Assembly (NCBI GenBank): GCA_013054445.1
Contig: JAAMPI010000965.1
Span: 1-22,051 of the forward strand
From: Cudoniella acicularis
Taxonomy: Eukaryota > Ascomycota > Leotiomycetes > Helotiales > Helotiaceae
Length of the DNA stretch: 22,051 nucleotides
Reading direction: 5' to 3'
The position numbers were made by a program, and so were the translations under genes. The first letter of the stretch is position 1, and each line of letters begins with the position of its first letter. The notes beneath the pieces were generated by a model, which saw nothing but the letters and a program-made list of their open reading frames with translations, searched no databases and was not told where the DNA came from. Positions 1 to 10,638 of the stretch are shown piece by piece.

Positions 1-416
1 GCCAGCGGGAAATCAAGGTCGTCGACCACCCCTGCGAGTGCCACGGTGCCACGGTACCACGGTGCCACCGTCCCAAAGCTTCCAGGGCGTTTCGGCCCTG
101 CCCTAGCCTCTCGACCATTCGAGACGAGACAAAATAATTTCCAGCAGCTAAGCAAGAACAAGGTGTCGTTTGGATACATAAACCACTTCCCATCACCGTC
201 CTCGTCGTCCTCGAGAAAAACCATCCGTGAAGCATCAGCTCGTAAGTCCACCCATTTCCATGTCCTTGTCATGCTGCTGCCCAATGGCTGCACCTTCCTG
301 AATTACTTCAATCTACAGCTTTGTTGAACCAAGCCGCTAACAGTTTTCCCCTCGGGAAGCTATCTCATTCCTCAACATAACACAACCTCCTGTCCTCGAG
401 ATATTCGAAAGGCACA
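1..416 (+). promoter_or_regulatory. Promoter and 5' leader of UGP1-type gene
   Basis: No convincing coding sequence lies here. The stretch includes the 8-bp tandem repeat, a CT-rich tract around 190-225 typical of fungal promoters, and a CA-rich leader just before the ATG at 417. A GTAAGT donor-like site at 242 followed by a CTACAG acceptor-like site ending at 318 would fit a 77-bp 5'-UTR intron, common in highly expressed fungal genes. That intron is inferred from splice consensus only. Confidence 0.5.
40..71. repeat. Four 8-bp tandem units
   Basis: Four adjacent 8-bp units read GCCACGGT, GCCACGGT, ACCACGGT, GCCACCGT. They lie about 350 bp upstream of the UGP1-type start codon, in its promoter or far 5' leader. 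No function can be assigned. Confidence 0.8.
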
Positions 417-2693
417 ATGGCATCCAACTTGAAGAGTGCAGTTCCCTTGCACTTGAAGCAGAGCAAGCCCTCCAGCCTCGGAAATGGCGATGCGGCCGCT
501 GAGTTCGCCAGAAAGCACCATGGCAAGACACAATCACACATGGTGAGTCCAGAGATTCACTGTACCGCCCGGCTACCATATCGATATCTACAACTCCTGC
601 GGATGGATAAGACCTTCTGCCCGACTTTTAGCGAAGTCGGGAAGTTATGACGCAGGTTAATTCACAGATGGAACAATGGGAAGAATGAATCGAAGCTCTT
701 GCGACACTCACGAGGAAGGAACACCGCAACCTACTTGTCAACGCAACTGCGCGCTATTGAAAATGAGCGGGCAACTACGTTACACCTTGTTCCTGCGTGG
801 TTTGTGCGACTACCGATTCCTAAAAGGCAGGTACAACATAGAGTGGGAACCGCAAGCTATTACGACACTCCACGTTCAAGCCATCCCATTACAACCAGAA
901 CTCAAAGATCACCCTGCGTTCAGATATTCTCTTGATCAACCTCAAGAATCCGAATCCGAGCCGGAATCAGAAGTAGAAACAATGGGTTCCATAGGCCCCA
1001 TGGACGCGTCTCCGCTTCCTTCACCACTCCCCAAAGAAAATTTGGACGTTGACAGCATCTCATTTGACAGCATCTCATTTCTTAAAGAGCCATCACTCAA
1101 AGATTTGGCAAAACTAATGTCAGACGACCAGGCTTTCGAGAACACATCTACCTCAGTTGCTGCTAGCCAGATGCGAAATGCTCTGAACAACCTCGCCGAC
1201 ACCGTCACAGATCCTACCGAGAAGAAGGTACGCACAATATCTGCCTCTAACCATGCTTGGCTGACCGATTATAGCTGTTCGAGACAGAGATGGACAACTT
1301 CTTTGCTCTTTTCCGAAGATATTTGAATGACAAGGCGAAGGGAAATACCCTGTAAGATCTTCTGGCCTCTGCATAAAACGAAAAGCTAAACTTTCCGAGC
1401 AGTGATTGGGATCGCATTGCACCCCCGGCACAGAACCAAGTCGTCGACTACAACGAGCTCGCAAATTCGGAATCTGTTGGTTTCTTGAGCAAGCTCGCTG
1501 TCCTGAAGCTCAACGGTGGTCTTGGTACCTCCATGGGTTGCGTTGGACCAAAATCCGTTATCGAAGTCCGTGATGGCATGTCCTTTCTCGATCTCTCAGT
1601 CCGACAAATCGAGTACCTCAACCGCACATACGATGTCAATGTTCCTTTCGTCCTCATGAACTCCTTCAACACCGACGATGATACTCAGAACATCATCAAG
1701 AAATACGAAGGACATAACATTGATATCCTGACATTCAACCAATCCAGATACCCTAGAATCTTGAAGGATTCCATGCTTCCAGCACCAAAATCATTCAACT
1801 CTCCCATCTCCGATTGGTACCCACCTGGACACGGAGATGTTTTCGAATCCCTGTACAACTCTGGCACTTTGGACAAGCTTATTGCTCGAGGTGTTGAGAT
1901 TCTCTTCCTTTCCAACGTTGACAACTTGGGTGCTGTTGTCGATCTCCGCATTCTTCAGCACATGGTTGAGACCAAGGCTGAGTACATCATGGAGTTGACC
2001 GATAAGACCAAGGCCGATGTCAAGGGTGGAACTATCATCGACTATGAGGGCTCCGTTCGTCTACTTGAAATCGCTCAAGTACCAAAGGAACACGTGAACG
2101 AGTTCAAGTCCATTAAGAAGTTCAAGTACTTCAACACCAACAACATCTGGTTGAACTTGAAGGCCGTCAAGCGAATTGTCGAAAACAATGAGCTTGAGAT
2201 GGAAATCATTCCTAACAATAAGTCTATTCCCGCTGACAAGAAGGGCGAATCAGATATCTCAATTGTCCAACTTGAGACTGCTGTCGGTGCTGCCATTCGT
2301 CACTTCCACAACGCCCATGGCGTCAACGTTCCTCGAAGACGTTTCTTGCCCGTCAAGACCTGCTCTGATTTGATGCTTGTCAAGTCAGATCTCTACTCCT
2401 TAAAGCACGGTCAACTCCAGATTGACCCCAACCGCTTCGGCCCAGCTCCTCTCATCAAGCTTGGCAACGACTTCAAGAAGGTGTCAGATTTCCAAAAGCG
2501 CATTAGCAGCATCCCAAAGATCATTGAGCTTGACCATTTGACCATCACTGGTGCAGTCAACCTCGGACGCGGAGTTACACTTAAAGGCACGGTTATCATT
2601 GTTGCAACAGAAGGTAGCACAATTGACATTCCTCCCGGATCCATTCTGGAGAATGTTGTGGTTCAAGGTTCATTGAGACTGTTGGAGCATTAG
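417..2693 (+). CDS. UGP1: UTP-glucose-1-phosphate uridylyltransferase (UDP-glucose pyrophosphorylase)
   Basis: The enzyme makes UDP-glucose from UTP and glucose-1-phosphate in the cytosol, feeding cell-wall glucan, glycogen, trehalose and protein glycosylation. Proposed exons are 417-542, 1132-1227, 1275-1351 and 1403-2693. They join in frame to 529 residues, close to the usual length for the family. Introns start GTGAGT, GTACGC and GTAAGA and end in AG. The nucleotide-binding loop [16 protein letters not shown] starts at residue 136. PPGHGD (about residue 240) and SNVDNLGA (about 270) are catalytic-region motifs, and the C-terminal left-handed beta-helix part runs to the final LLEH. The join at 1132 is chosen because [16 protein letters not shown] is where fungal homologues, including yeast Ugp1, become conserved. 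Intron 1 (589 bp) is far longer than the others and contains a possible alternative first exon. The product is certain; only the N-terminal exon choice is open. Confidence 0.96.
982..1131 (+). other. Candidate alternative first exon of UGP1-type gene
   Basis: Inside intron 1 an open frame runs without a stop into exon 2 (1132-1227) in the same phase. The ATG at 982 has a good fungal context (GAAACAATGG). It would replace the 42-residue basic N terminus by a 50-residue acidic one, with a duplicated SISFDSISF motif coded by a 15-bp direct repeat. The frame stays open further upstream to an ATG at 676. A second promoter or transcription start inside the intron would be needed. This is inference; transcript data would decide it. 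Confidence 0.4.
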
Positions 2694-4143
2694 AGTATTT
2701 ATGTCATGATCGGCGATGGATGGATGGATTTGCTTTTTGGGCCTGCATGCAAAACGGCTGGGTTTGGGACGCTTTTCAACAAGCAGGTCAGGGGTGAGCG
2801 AAAACCCTCATGACTGCATTCACGTATTAGGTTTATTTTAATGAGACGGCGATGTTAGACTACACATATTCGGTGAATCACATGTATATTTACAACAACC
2901 CTTTGGTACTTTGTATCGCTTCATGCGCTTACAGGGTTAATTCGCTAAAACAAAAAGCAAACCAGGATGATTCTGAGTTATTTCCGGCCTTCTTTATGCC
3001 CTAAATGATAATCCGAAGCTGAGTTTGGCGGGGCGAACATCAATTCATAAGTTAAGCTGGATTTGTTGAAACTAACCTTCTACTTTCTTCTCCCCCATTC
3101 ATATTCCACACCCGCGACTTGTAAAAATATTGTCAATCGTAGCCCCTATTTGCGTCAGTCGGAATAAGCCGGTACTACCGTGGCGAGGTCTTATCGGACG
3201 ACGGAACGTCGATAAGAGATTCTGGACACTAGCTAGGACTCAAGTTAAAACAAACTTGAAGCCTTGTCGCGTGTCCAGCGCTCAATCCCTTGACACCGCC
3301 GTCACAATATCCTCCATTCACTTGAAATATCGCGCCTGACCCTAGGGAAATATATACTAAGCAATTATAACAGCTGAGGACGAGGAGAGCAACTCCGCGG
3401 GCGGAAGCGAGGGACGACTGCCGACTGCCGACAAGAGCTGGAAAGGGAGGGGTGAACTTTTGGTGGAAAGGAAGGCTGAGTGAATGGTGAGTAGATAGTG
3501 AGTTCTTGGTGACTTGTGTATTTCTGCGAGTGTGTATGGTGTACTAGATTTGCAGGTTGCTCTTGGTTTCAGTGCTGATTATTTTCCCCGCAGGCACAGT
3601 CATAATTCAGTATTCGAGACTTGAGCCTCGAACGACACAACGCGACCGCTGTCAAACCACCTCGACGAGCCTGAATCATAGCAGACTGGAGGCATAGAGG
3701 GATAGGCTTGGTACACTTCGAGCGCTTCGAGTTCAGGAGGACATAGAGGAAAATACTCTGGCACGAAGGGAGACCAGCATTCAACCACCAAAAACCTTGA
3801 TTAGAGCGACTCAAAAAATTGCCACATTACCCTCGAAACGAAAGCTGCCAGTGGGATTTATTGTTGAAAGAATCATTGAGGTGCCCTATACTGTACAACC
3901 TTTCGAACACGCTTAGAGGGATATCCAGCTGCAGTGACACTACTCCTCACATACCTGCATCTCTTCACTTGATACGCATAACGCGCAGACACATCCGCCC
4001 TGCACAAAAACTCTTGAAATTTGTTGCAGACCTGTGTCTGCGTACTTTGGAAGCCCTGCTGGAGCGAACGTTCGTCTGAAATCATATATCAATCTTAGGA
4101 CTGACGAGCCAGTACACAAAGTACTCCCTAGTAATAATTCAAG
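2694..4143. other. Intergenic: UGP1 3' end and promoter/leader of FYVE-RING gene
   Basis: This 1.45-kb stretch has only short open frames with no recognisable domain. It should contain the UGP1 3' UTR on the left and the promoter and long leader of the next gene on the right. Visible pieces are a pyrimidine-rich tract around 3080-3105 and short CGACTGC direct repeats around 3415-3432. No RNA gene was recognised. Confidence 0.6.
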
Positions 4144-6188
4144 ATGGATGCTCCTGGTGGTCCAATAGCGGCAGCTAGCCAAGCTCGTATGGGCGCAATG
4201 GACGAGAGACCTTTACCACCAGTTCCACCAAATGCGGAGCAACCGAACCTCTCGATAGATCCTAACGAAGCTGCGGTGTATGACCGTTGGTTAAACGCAC
4301 CTCATGAAACCCAGAGCGATGCTGCCAGACAATATGAACGTTGGAGAGATTCTGGTTTTCGAGGAAGTCCTAGCAACTATGCTAGAAACGCATCTGAATT
4401 AACTGCAATACCGTCTGCAACAAGCAGTCAATTAAGAAGTCGAGAAAATTCGACAAGTTCTCGGAATGAACGAGGTAATGGGGATGTCGAAAGATTAGTG
4501 AATGACTCTCGGGTCGATAGCTCCTTCCCAATGGATGGGCTTTCGAGACCGAGAGCTGATTCATCGGCACGACAATCAGTCAACTCAAATATGTCCAACA
4601 GTGCATCATCTTCTAGAGAAAGAAGTGTTTCACATACCCCTTCAAGTCAAAGCCGCTATAGACGCCAAGCTCCGGCGCCTCCAGAAGTAGTTGTACCAAG
4701 GTGGCAGCCAGACAGTGAGGTGACTATTTGTCCGATTTGCAGAACTCAATTCAGTAAGTACAGTTCATGGTCAAAGCTTACCTAGGTAGCCTTTGCGAAC
4801 GGAAAGGACTAACTCTATTGAATAGGCTTCTTCGTCCGCAAACATCACTGCAGGTAAATAATGAGATACACAGCTCGCTTTTGAGAATGATTTGGGCTAA
4901 CGACTTCCTAGAAAGTGCGGCAGAGTTGTGTGTAATTCTTGTTCACCACATCGCATCACAATTCCATATCAGTACATTGTCCAGCAACCATCGGACGGTA
5001 CATCTCCAACGACAGCCGCGCCTACCCGTCCAGCAATAGGACCCGCTCGTGCTGGTAGTTCATCGAGTGCCACCAGTATAGGAGGTGGAGAGCGCGTTCG
5101 ACTCTGTAATCCTTGCGTTCCGGATCCAAACGTTGCGCCTCCACAAGTAAATCAAACTGCTAATCCTTCACAATTTTCGTCTACACCTAGCCGACACGGG
5201 CGGTCAGTCAGCTCAGCAAACTCTCCTTACGGTCAATACCAGCGTCCTCAAGCTCCAGGAGGTAGATCAAGCGGCCCAATAACTGTCCGAGAAGCGCTTC
5301 GAAACGCTCCCAGAAGACCGCGGGATCCCGGTGCCTTAGGACCGTATTACCCGTCCCAACCACAATCCCTTCAATCCCGTGGTACTTCGTACAATAGTAG
5401 GGACGACCGTAGGCCGGGATCCGAATTCATGGATAGCAGATCACGAAGCAGTACGGTATGTTTGAATTGCACAGTCATTCACGATTTTATCTGACATTGA
5501 TAGGTTGGGGAGCCTTCACGTGACCCATATAATATGGTGAGTATCTGCTTTCTTGAGGTTCTGGCAGCATTCAAACTAACCCGACTTCTAGGGCAATTCT
5601 TCAAGTAACCTAAATGACTCGTCGAACAATCTACCAGGGGGGCAAAGATACCAATCTTTAATCCCAAGAAGCGAAGCAGACCTCTCGCGGCCACTTCCGC
5701 CACAACCACAACCACAACCACAACCACGACCACGACCCCGCGTTCAGATCCCAGAGGAGGACGAATGTTGGATTTGCCACGGCGAATTACCTTCTCGAAC
5801 TCTCCCCAACTTTGAGGATTTACGCTCTCAACACGTCGAAGCTTGTATCGCCTCAGCCATGCAAGGTTCTCCACCTCCATCTACGACCCAGACTGCTACT
5901 TCTCAAGCCACATCTTCGACCAGCACCACAACCCCACCAGTTGCCCCTCCTTCTCAACCACCCACAACATCCCACCAACAACGAAGGACAGGAGTCTTTC
6001 CCTACACAGCGACAGAAAAAGATTGCGTTGACGACGCAGAATGCACCATCTGTCTCGAAGAATTCGAAGTCGGCGTCGAGATGGGAAGACTCGAGTGTTT
6101 CTGCCGCTTCCATCTAAAATGCATCCGAGATTGGTTTGCCTCGCGGCCCGGACAGTGTCCTGTCCACCAACATGGAGGAGGGTATTAG
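4144..6188 (+). CDS. FYVE and RING zinc-finger protein, Pib1-like E3 ubiquitin ligase
   Basis: This is probably a membrane-associated E3 ubiquitin ligase: FYVE binds phosphatidylinositol 3-phosphate on endosomes or vacuoles and RING recruits the E2. Exons 4144-4753, 4826-4853, 4912-5455, 5504-5536 and 5592-6188 join in frame to 603 residues. The 28-bp second exon is required to complete the FYVE signature RKHHCRKCG (208-216). Other FYVE elements are WQPD (187), CPIC (196-199), CNSC (220-223) and CNPC (278-281). A middle C464-x2-C467...H486-x3-C490 motif looks UBZ-like. The C-terminal RING has C556, C559, C574, C576, H579, C582, C594 and H597, so its final ligand is His. The regions between are Ser/Pro/Gln-rich and probably disordered. 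Yeast Pib1 has the same FYVE-then-RING order but is shorter. The domain calls are strong; vacuolar or endosomal location is inferred from the family. Confidence 0.92.
5700..5741 (+). repeat. In-frame CCACAA hexanucleotide repeat (Pro-Gln/Pro-Arg tract)
   Basis: Four CCACAA units are followed by two CCACGA units and CCCCGC, coding for alternating Pro-Gln then Pro-Arg just before the CWIC zinc-binding motif. Such tracts often vary in length between strains. The reverse strand is open only because of this repeat. Confidence 0.9.
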
Positions 6189-9100
6189 TTTTTGTGTGTC
6201 TTTTCCCCTTTTGCTCTTGTTTTTTTTGCCACAGCATTATGAATTGATTGGACACTCTTTGCATTTGCATTTGCATGTTTTAAGAGCCTTTTTTTCTGGA
6301 TATCATGAGTCGGTCGGTATGGGAGGTGGAAAGACTTGCCATCATATCATGCAAGTATGTGCTGTAGATACCAGGTCGGGTCAGGTCGGGTGCATCTTTT
6401 CTTGCTTTGCGGGGTGGGAACAGGCGTGGCTGGGCACGGGTGGGTTATGGTATTAGATATAGATTAGAATAGGATTATTCGCTACTTACTCTTACACTTA
6501 GTCTCTTCTCTGCTTGTTCCTTAAACCCTTGGCTCCGATCTTTAATATACGTGTTTTTCTTTGCGCAACAATACAGTGATTTACTACTCACTCTGTCTTT
6601 TTCGAGGAGATGGGAGGGTGAAAAAGACTTGATTTTCTTACTTGAGGTAGAAACGGGAAGCTCTGGCGTGAGATTCCGTTGTTGCCTATCTTGTATCATG
6701 ATTCAAGAAAATATAAAAGATGGTACTACCCCGTTCTTTTACAGTTCACAGAGTATGCGGGTTACAGACTCCATCAGATCCGGGCGTACGAAGTAGAAGC
6801 GGACGCGGAAGATATTTCTCGCGATTCCTGAGACTTCCTATTTTGTTGCGGGTAGAGCGATGCTAATCTTCTTTCTTTTATTTATTTTTAGATGGGTAGA
6901 TGGACTGAGTTATCTGTTTGCTTTCTTTTTGGATATGAATGTTAGAGGTTGTGTGACGGCGGCGTAGTGAGTAAGTGAGTAAATAGCAGCAGCAACTGGA
7001 AAAATATTAACAACACAATTACAATTCCGCTTTTTACACGGACCTTTCTTCCTTTGTTTTCAATAGAGAGAGCCTTTGATTAACATATATCTCTATGGAA
7101 ACATACGCGAAAAAGCGATTTTTGACAATGTGGTAATAAATTATACCATACTCTCATCGCTTGCTCGAATATGGTTCTTTTTTCGAGTGAAAGTCCTTCG
7201 TCAGTAAAGTTCCTGATTATTGTCTTCTTGTAAGAGGTGTTGGAAATTTAATGGAGTATTTTATTCATATAGGTTCTTTTGGGCAGGGATAATGATTATA
7301 TTTCTGTTGGTTGGGGGTTGAGAATTGAATTCTGTGAGAGGTATTATGGGATTGGATTCTGAGTAGTGAGTGGTGTTAGGATGGTGAGGTAGAATGGAGA
7401 AAAATAGGGAGGGATAAAAGGGACTATATTGGATGCAAATAGAACCCTAATCACTACCTTCGCGTTCTCTTTACCGTGGAACTCGGCCAATTGAGAGCAT
7501 TATCTGTGTGGCGGTGTCTGGCTGGTATCATGGGTTTTGGCTGGAGAAGCTCCACTTTGAGCATTTTTGGGAGGGCGGGTTGGACTTTTTTGGGGAGAAA
7601 GAGAGGGGGAAGTGAGGAAGTGGGTGAGTGACAGTGGGGAGAGTGTTGACAGCAAAGGAGAGGAGATTTGCTTGACAGCATTTTGAGGCGTGACAGCAGA
7701 TATATTTCCATCAATTCAAGAAATAATCTCACGTCAATTTGTTGGTAAAGAAGCATACCTGCTCTTTCATACTGTGTGCAGGGGCTGCTTTATCATTGCC
7801 TAGTCTTGAGAAATTGAGAGGCGGAAAAGAACACTCCTCCCCAAGAGTCGAATGAAAAGTTGCAAAAGAGATCTGCTCTTTTTCCCTTTCACTTTGTGTG
7901 AGATTTTAAGGGTAGTTGTATTTATAGTGCTTGAATTTGTGGGAGTGAAGTGGCTTTGATGAGTTTGGAGGTAGGAGATTTCTTGTGATTGTGATTAGTG
8001 ATTAGTGATTCTTGTTCGTTGTTTGACGATATCTAGTTCGGATTGTTTCAACTCTTCAAGTCGTGTTTGTTTTGTTAGTGATGGTTTTAGCTATACCCGG
8101 TCCCCGGATGGGGATAATTCTATATAGTCTCACCTGCTTGCACTGCCTTCTCTGTCTCTTCAAAGTAAGGTTTATTTAAGAGTTCCCTTATTATAAAAAG
8201 CTGCCTTATTTTCTAGGAGATGTCGACACTTACCGTTTGACTGTGAGTTAGATGAAGATTTTAAGGGAGTGTTGGATATAGATATTGTCAGCTTTTGATC
8301 CCAACCTCTACCTGTAACATGGATTCCGCTTACTGGAAAGAAAAGACTCAAACCGGAATTGGGTGTGGAGGATTCCTGATTCTTGAATTTCCTGCCACCT
8401 TGAAGAAGGTGAAGAATTGACAGCGTGAGAAAAGTTGACAGCACTTGGTTTAATATGTATTTTCCACTTTACATATAGCGACGGCGCATGAAGCATCGCG
8501 TTGATTCAAAGTTGAGCCTCGAGGTAAAGTAAACTTTGAGTAAAGTAGAATATTTTCTACTCAAATAACAACCCCAATCGCTGGCCTTCCACTCCTACCC
8601 GCTTTCCTGGCAGTACCTTGTGAAACTCCGCTTCATACTTGGGAGAGAGTGACTTTTTAATATATAAGGTTTTCACGGAACTGTTGTGTCGCTTTGACTC
8701 TCCTTCTACGCGCTTGTCCAGTAAGCTATTCTTTTTGCACAAGGATTGCACTTTAGTAGTGGGTAGGGGTGTATTTGATAGTCTTGACTTGTTTTTGTAA
8801 TAATATTTTAAGAATATGATATGTTTTTTGGGTGATCGATCGTTTCCCGTGACCCAGTTGATGGTATAATTAAGGCGGTTCGCAATACTTGAAAATATAA
8901 ACATTATTTTCTAAGAATATTCCAATCAAAGAGAAAGAAAATGATACATTTACGCTTTTGTTTATTCTAACCAATTTTAGTATATTTGAAGTGGGTGGTT
9001 ATTTAGTTGTTTTGAAGTGTTGTGTTGGAGTTCACGACGCTGACCATGCAACAAAATGCGAGGGAGGAGAGGGATGCATGCATACATAACTTTTGCGTCT

Positions 9101-9474
9101 AATTTTCCAATTCATCTTTGAGAAACTCTATCTAAATCTTATTTATTACCAACAATCCTTAGATCCCATTTTGAACTGATTTTATTATTTTTGAAAATCG
9201 TCGACTGGGCTCGAGTCAGTGGAGTTGCCCGAATGCATGCCTCGCTTTCTCACATCGTCAAAAAGAGGAAAGCCCGCACTTTTGTCCAACTCTTGACATC
9301 GGTACACAAGAGCAGTGTGAAGTGATTGATTGTGTGCATCTCGAAAGCTCTAAATAACCCCGAGCCTCTAATGGAGAGGTTCTACGCAAGAACACTCCAA
9401 CCTGCTTCCCTTTCCAATTTCTAACTACCCCTCGATTTTAAAAATGCAGCGTCGTTCAATCTCCCTCTCTCTAT
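6189..9474. other. Long gene-poor region
   Basis: About 3.3 kb with no gene I can defend. The left end is the 3' region of the FYVE-RING gene, with short ATTTGC repeats near 6260 and GGTCGGGTCA repeats near 6373. Open frames are AT-rich or low-complexity and match no family I know. Between about 7700 and 8080 the reverse strand looks like a fungal 5' leader: it is CA-rich with a CTATAAATA box at about 7918-7926, followed by an ATG and GT donor-like sites. A small minus-strand gene or non-coding transcript could therefore lie at about 7440-8060, but no exon chain was convincing. Confidence 0.5.
7629..7697 (+). promoter_or_regulatory. Cluster of four TGACAG motifs
   Basis: TGACAG occurs four times in about 70 bp, three of them extended to TGACAGC, and twice more near 8418-8442. 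The core matches the general binding preference of TALE-type homeodomain proteins. Whether it regulates anything here is unknown; it lies at or near the possible minus-strand leader described for the gene-poor region. Confidence 0.4.
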
Positions 9475-9694
9475 CTATTCTGTAGCGGCAGCATCATCTA
9501 CAGGCGGAACATAAAACGTTCCCAAACCCGCGCAACAAATCTCCCCATCACGCTTGGCGATCTCGGCCTATTGAGCGAGTCAGCTATGTCAATACGGGTT
9601 ATCAAAAACCTGAAATTACGGGATCAGTTATTGGGGCCGCAATTGCAACGGAGCATAAGGCCACGAGGGCGAAGAAAGTGGCGGAGAATTTCAT
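9475..9694 (-). CDS. Small secreted peptide precursor with Kex2-type site
   Basis: This unrecognised gene is too short for usual ORF cut-offs. Two exons, 9694-9620 and 9567-9475, are joined across a 52-bp intron (GTAATT donor, GCTGACTC branch-like site, AATAG acceptor) in phase 0, giving 55 residues. The start MKFSATFFALVALCSVAIA is a textbook signal peptide with an Ala-Pro junction at 19-21. A short pro-segment follows with Lys30-Arg31, a Kex2-type cleavage site. The remaining 24 residues contain adjacent Cys36-Cys37 and the stretch GTFYVPPVDD (41-50). Retaining the intron, or using the donor 9 bp downstream, gives an early stop, which supports this splice. It is divergent from a UstYa-family gene, so it could be a RiPP precursor with one core; it could equally be an ordinary small secreted protein or effector. 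Gene existence is fairly well supported; function is inference. Confidence 0.68.
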
Positions 9695-10638
9695 CGCGCG
9701 TTGAATTGATGGGTTTTGAGGTTTGTTGTGAGAATCGAGTCGGTAGAAGATGAGAAGGATGTGTCGTGATCACTAGAAGATGAGGGGACGGGCATTGGAT
9801 CCTTTATGAATCACGGCTGCAAGTCCTCCTTTCTCGGGTTTATCAATAGTCTGTTCGTCAAAGCCTTTTTCCAGGGGAATCCCCGGGTGAAGTAGCCAAC
9901 CAGTCAGGCCTGGTTTGAAGCTTGGACGAATAGACTTCTGATAAGCTCGAGTTCCTTCTGCCAGAGTGCAGAAACTGATACCTGTTTGTTCAAATTACGT
10001 TCATGCATTTACGGTCTCCTCTCCCTAAGCGGTTATAACACTGTTCCAAAGACCTCGTGGAACTTGGAAGAAAACTTTCATTGCAAAAGCGAGTACGAAT
10101 AAGCTTTTTTATTGGCTAGAAATGCGTGGCACAGTTAAATTTGGCCTTTTATGATAAGTAGTTGCGGCTTCAAGCGTGCGAAGTAGACCCTGTTCTGAAT
10201 ACTAGCATTTCCGAAATTGACGAATCAAATGCTGTAGCAAAGTTATCGGCTTCGTATTCTTATCATTTTTGTCTTATCCAGCTGCCAAATACGTTTGATT
10301 GATGTAATTCGATAAGAATCATGACATATTCAGATCCTCTACCTGCTAAATAGAGTAATAATGTCGTGTTAAGGGGGAAGTGGCGGCACAGCGCACGTAT
10401 TAATACGGCACGGAGTGCATCCATCGGGTTTACTAACTCCACTTTCATGACTTTAAGCCCGAGAAATAAATTGCGGATCAAATTAATATGTTGGGCCGAA
10501 ATAAAGCTTGACTGAATTCTGAAAGCAGATAGATCTGGAGCCTTGAATGGTGACCCGCCACGAGCGAATAAAATCTTACAGTATCGTGCGGAGAGATACA
10601 CCCCTCAAATCGACCTCACGACACTCTGGCATTTTAAG
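9695..10638. promoter_or_regulatory. Shared divergent promoter with five GATAAG sites
   Basis: This 0.94-kb region separates the minus-strand peptide gene from the plus-strand UstYa gene. GATAAG appears at 9940-9945, 10153-10158 and 10311-10316 on the plus strand and at 10259-10264 and 10273-10278 on the minus strand. One further GATAA lies near 10243. Fungal GATA factors such as AreA/NIT2 (nitrogen), SreA (iron) and the White Collar proteins (light) bind this core. Chance expectation for the hexamer over this 377-bp span on both strands is about 0.2. A CAGGCCTG palindrome lies at 9905-9912. No coding sequence was recognised. Confidence 0.6.

Noticed and set aside
676..1326. 216-codon open frame as a gene of its own
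   Set aside because: Its last part is UGP1 exon 2 in the same frame (AFENT...TEKK), so it is an intron-1 read-through or an alternative first exon, not a separate gene.
5479..5880. Minus-strand open frame with a long valine run
   Set aside because: It is the reverse-strand shadow of the CCACAA repeat in the FYVE-RING gene.
7454..7756. Minus-strand 100-codon open frame
   Set aside because: Low-complexity Pro/Ser/His-rich translation of a pyrimidine-rich tract, with no family resemblance and no good start context.
8557..8904. Minus-strand 115-codon open frame
   Set aside because: Composition is that of AT-rich noncoding DNA (Lys/Asn/Tyr/Ile-rich), and no motif or intron support was found.
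9568..9616. Alternative donor GGTTTTT for the peptide gene intron
   Set aside because: It joins to a frame that stops after a few codons; the GTAATT donor keeps the frame to the natural stop.
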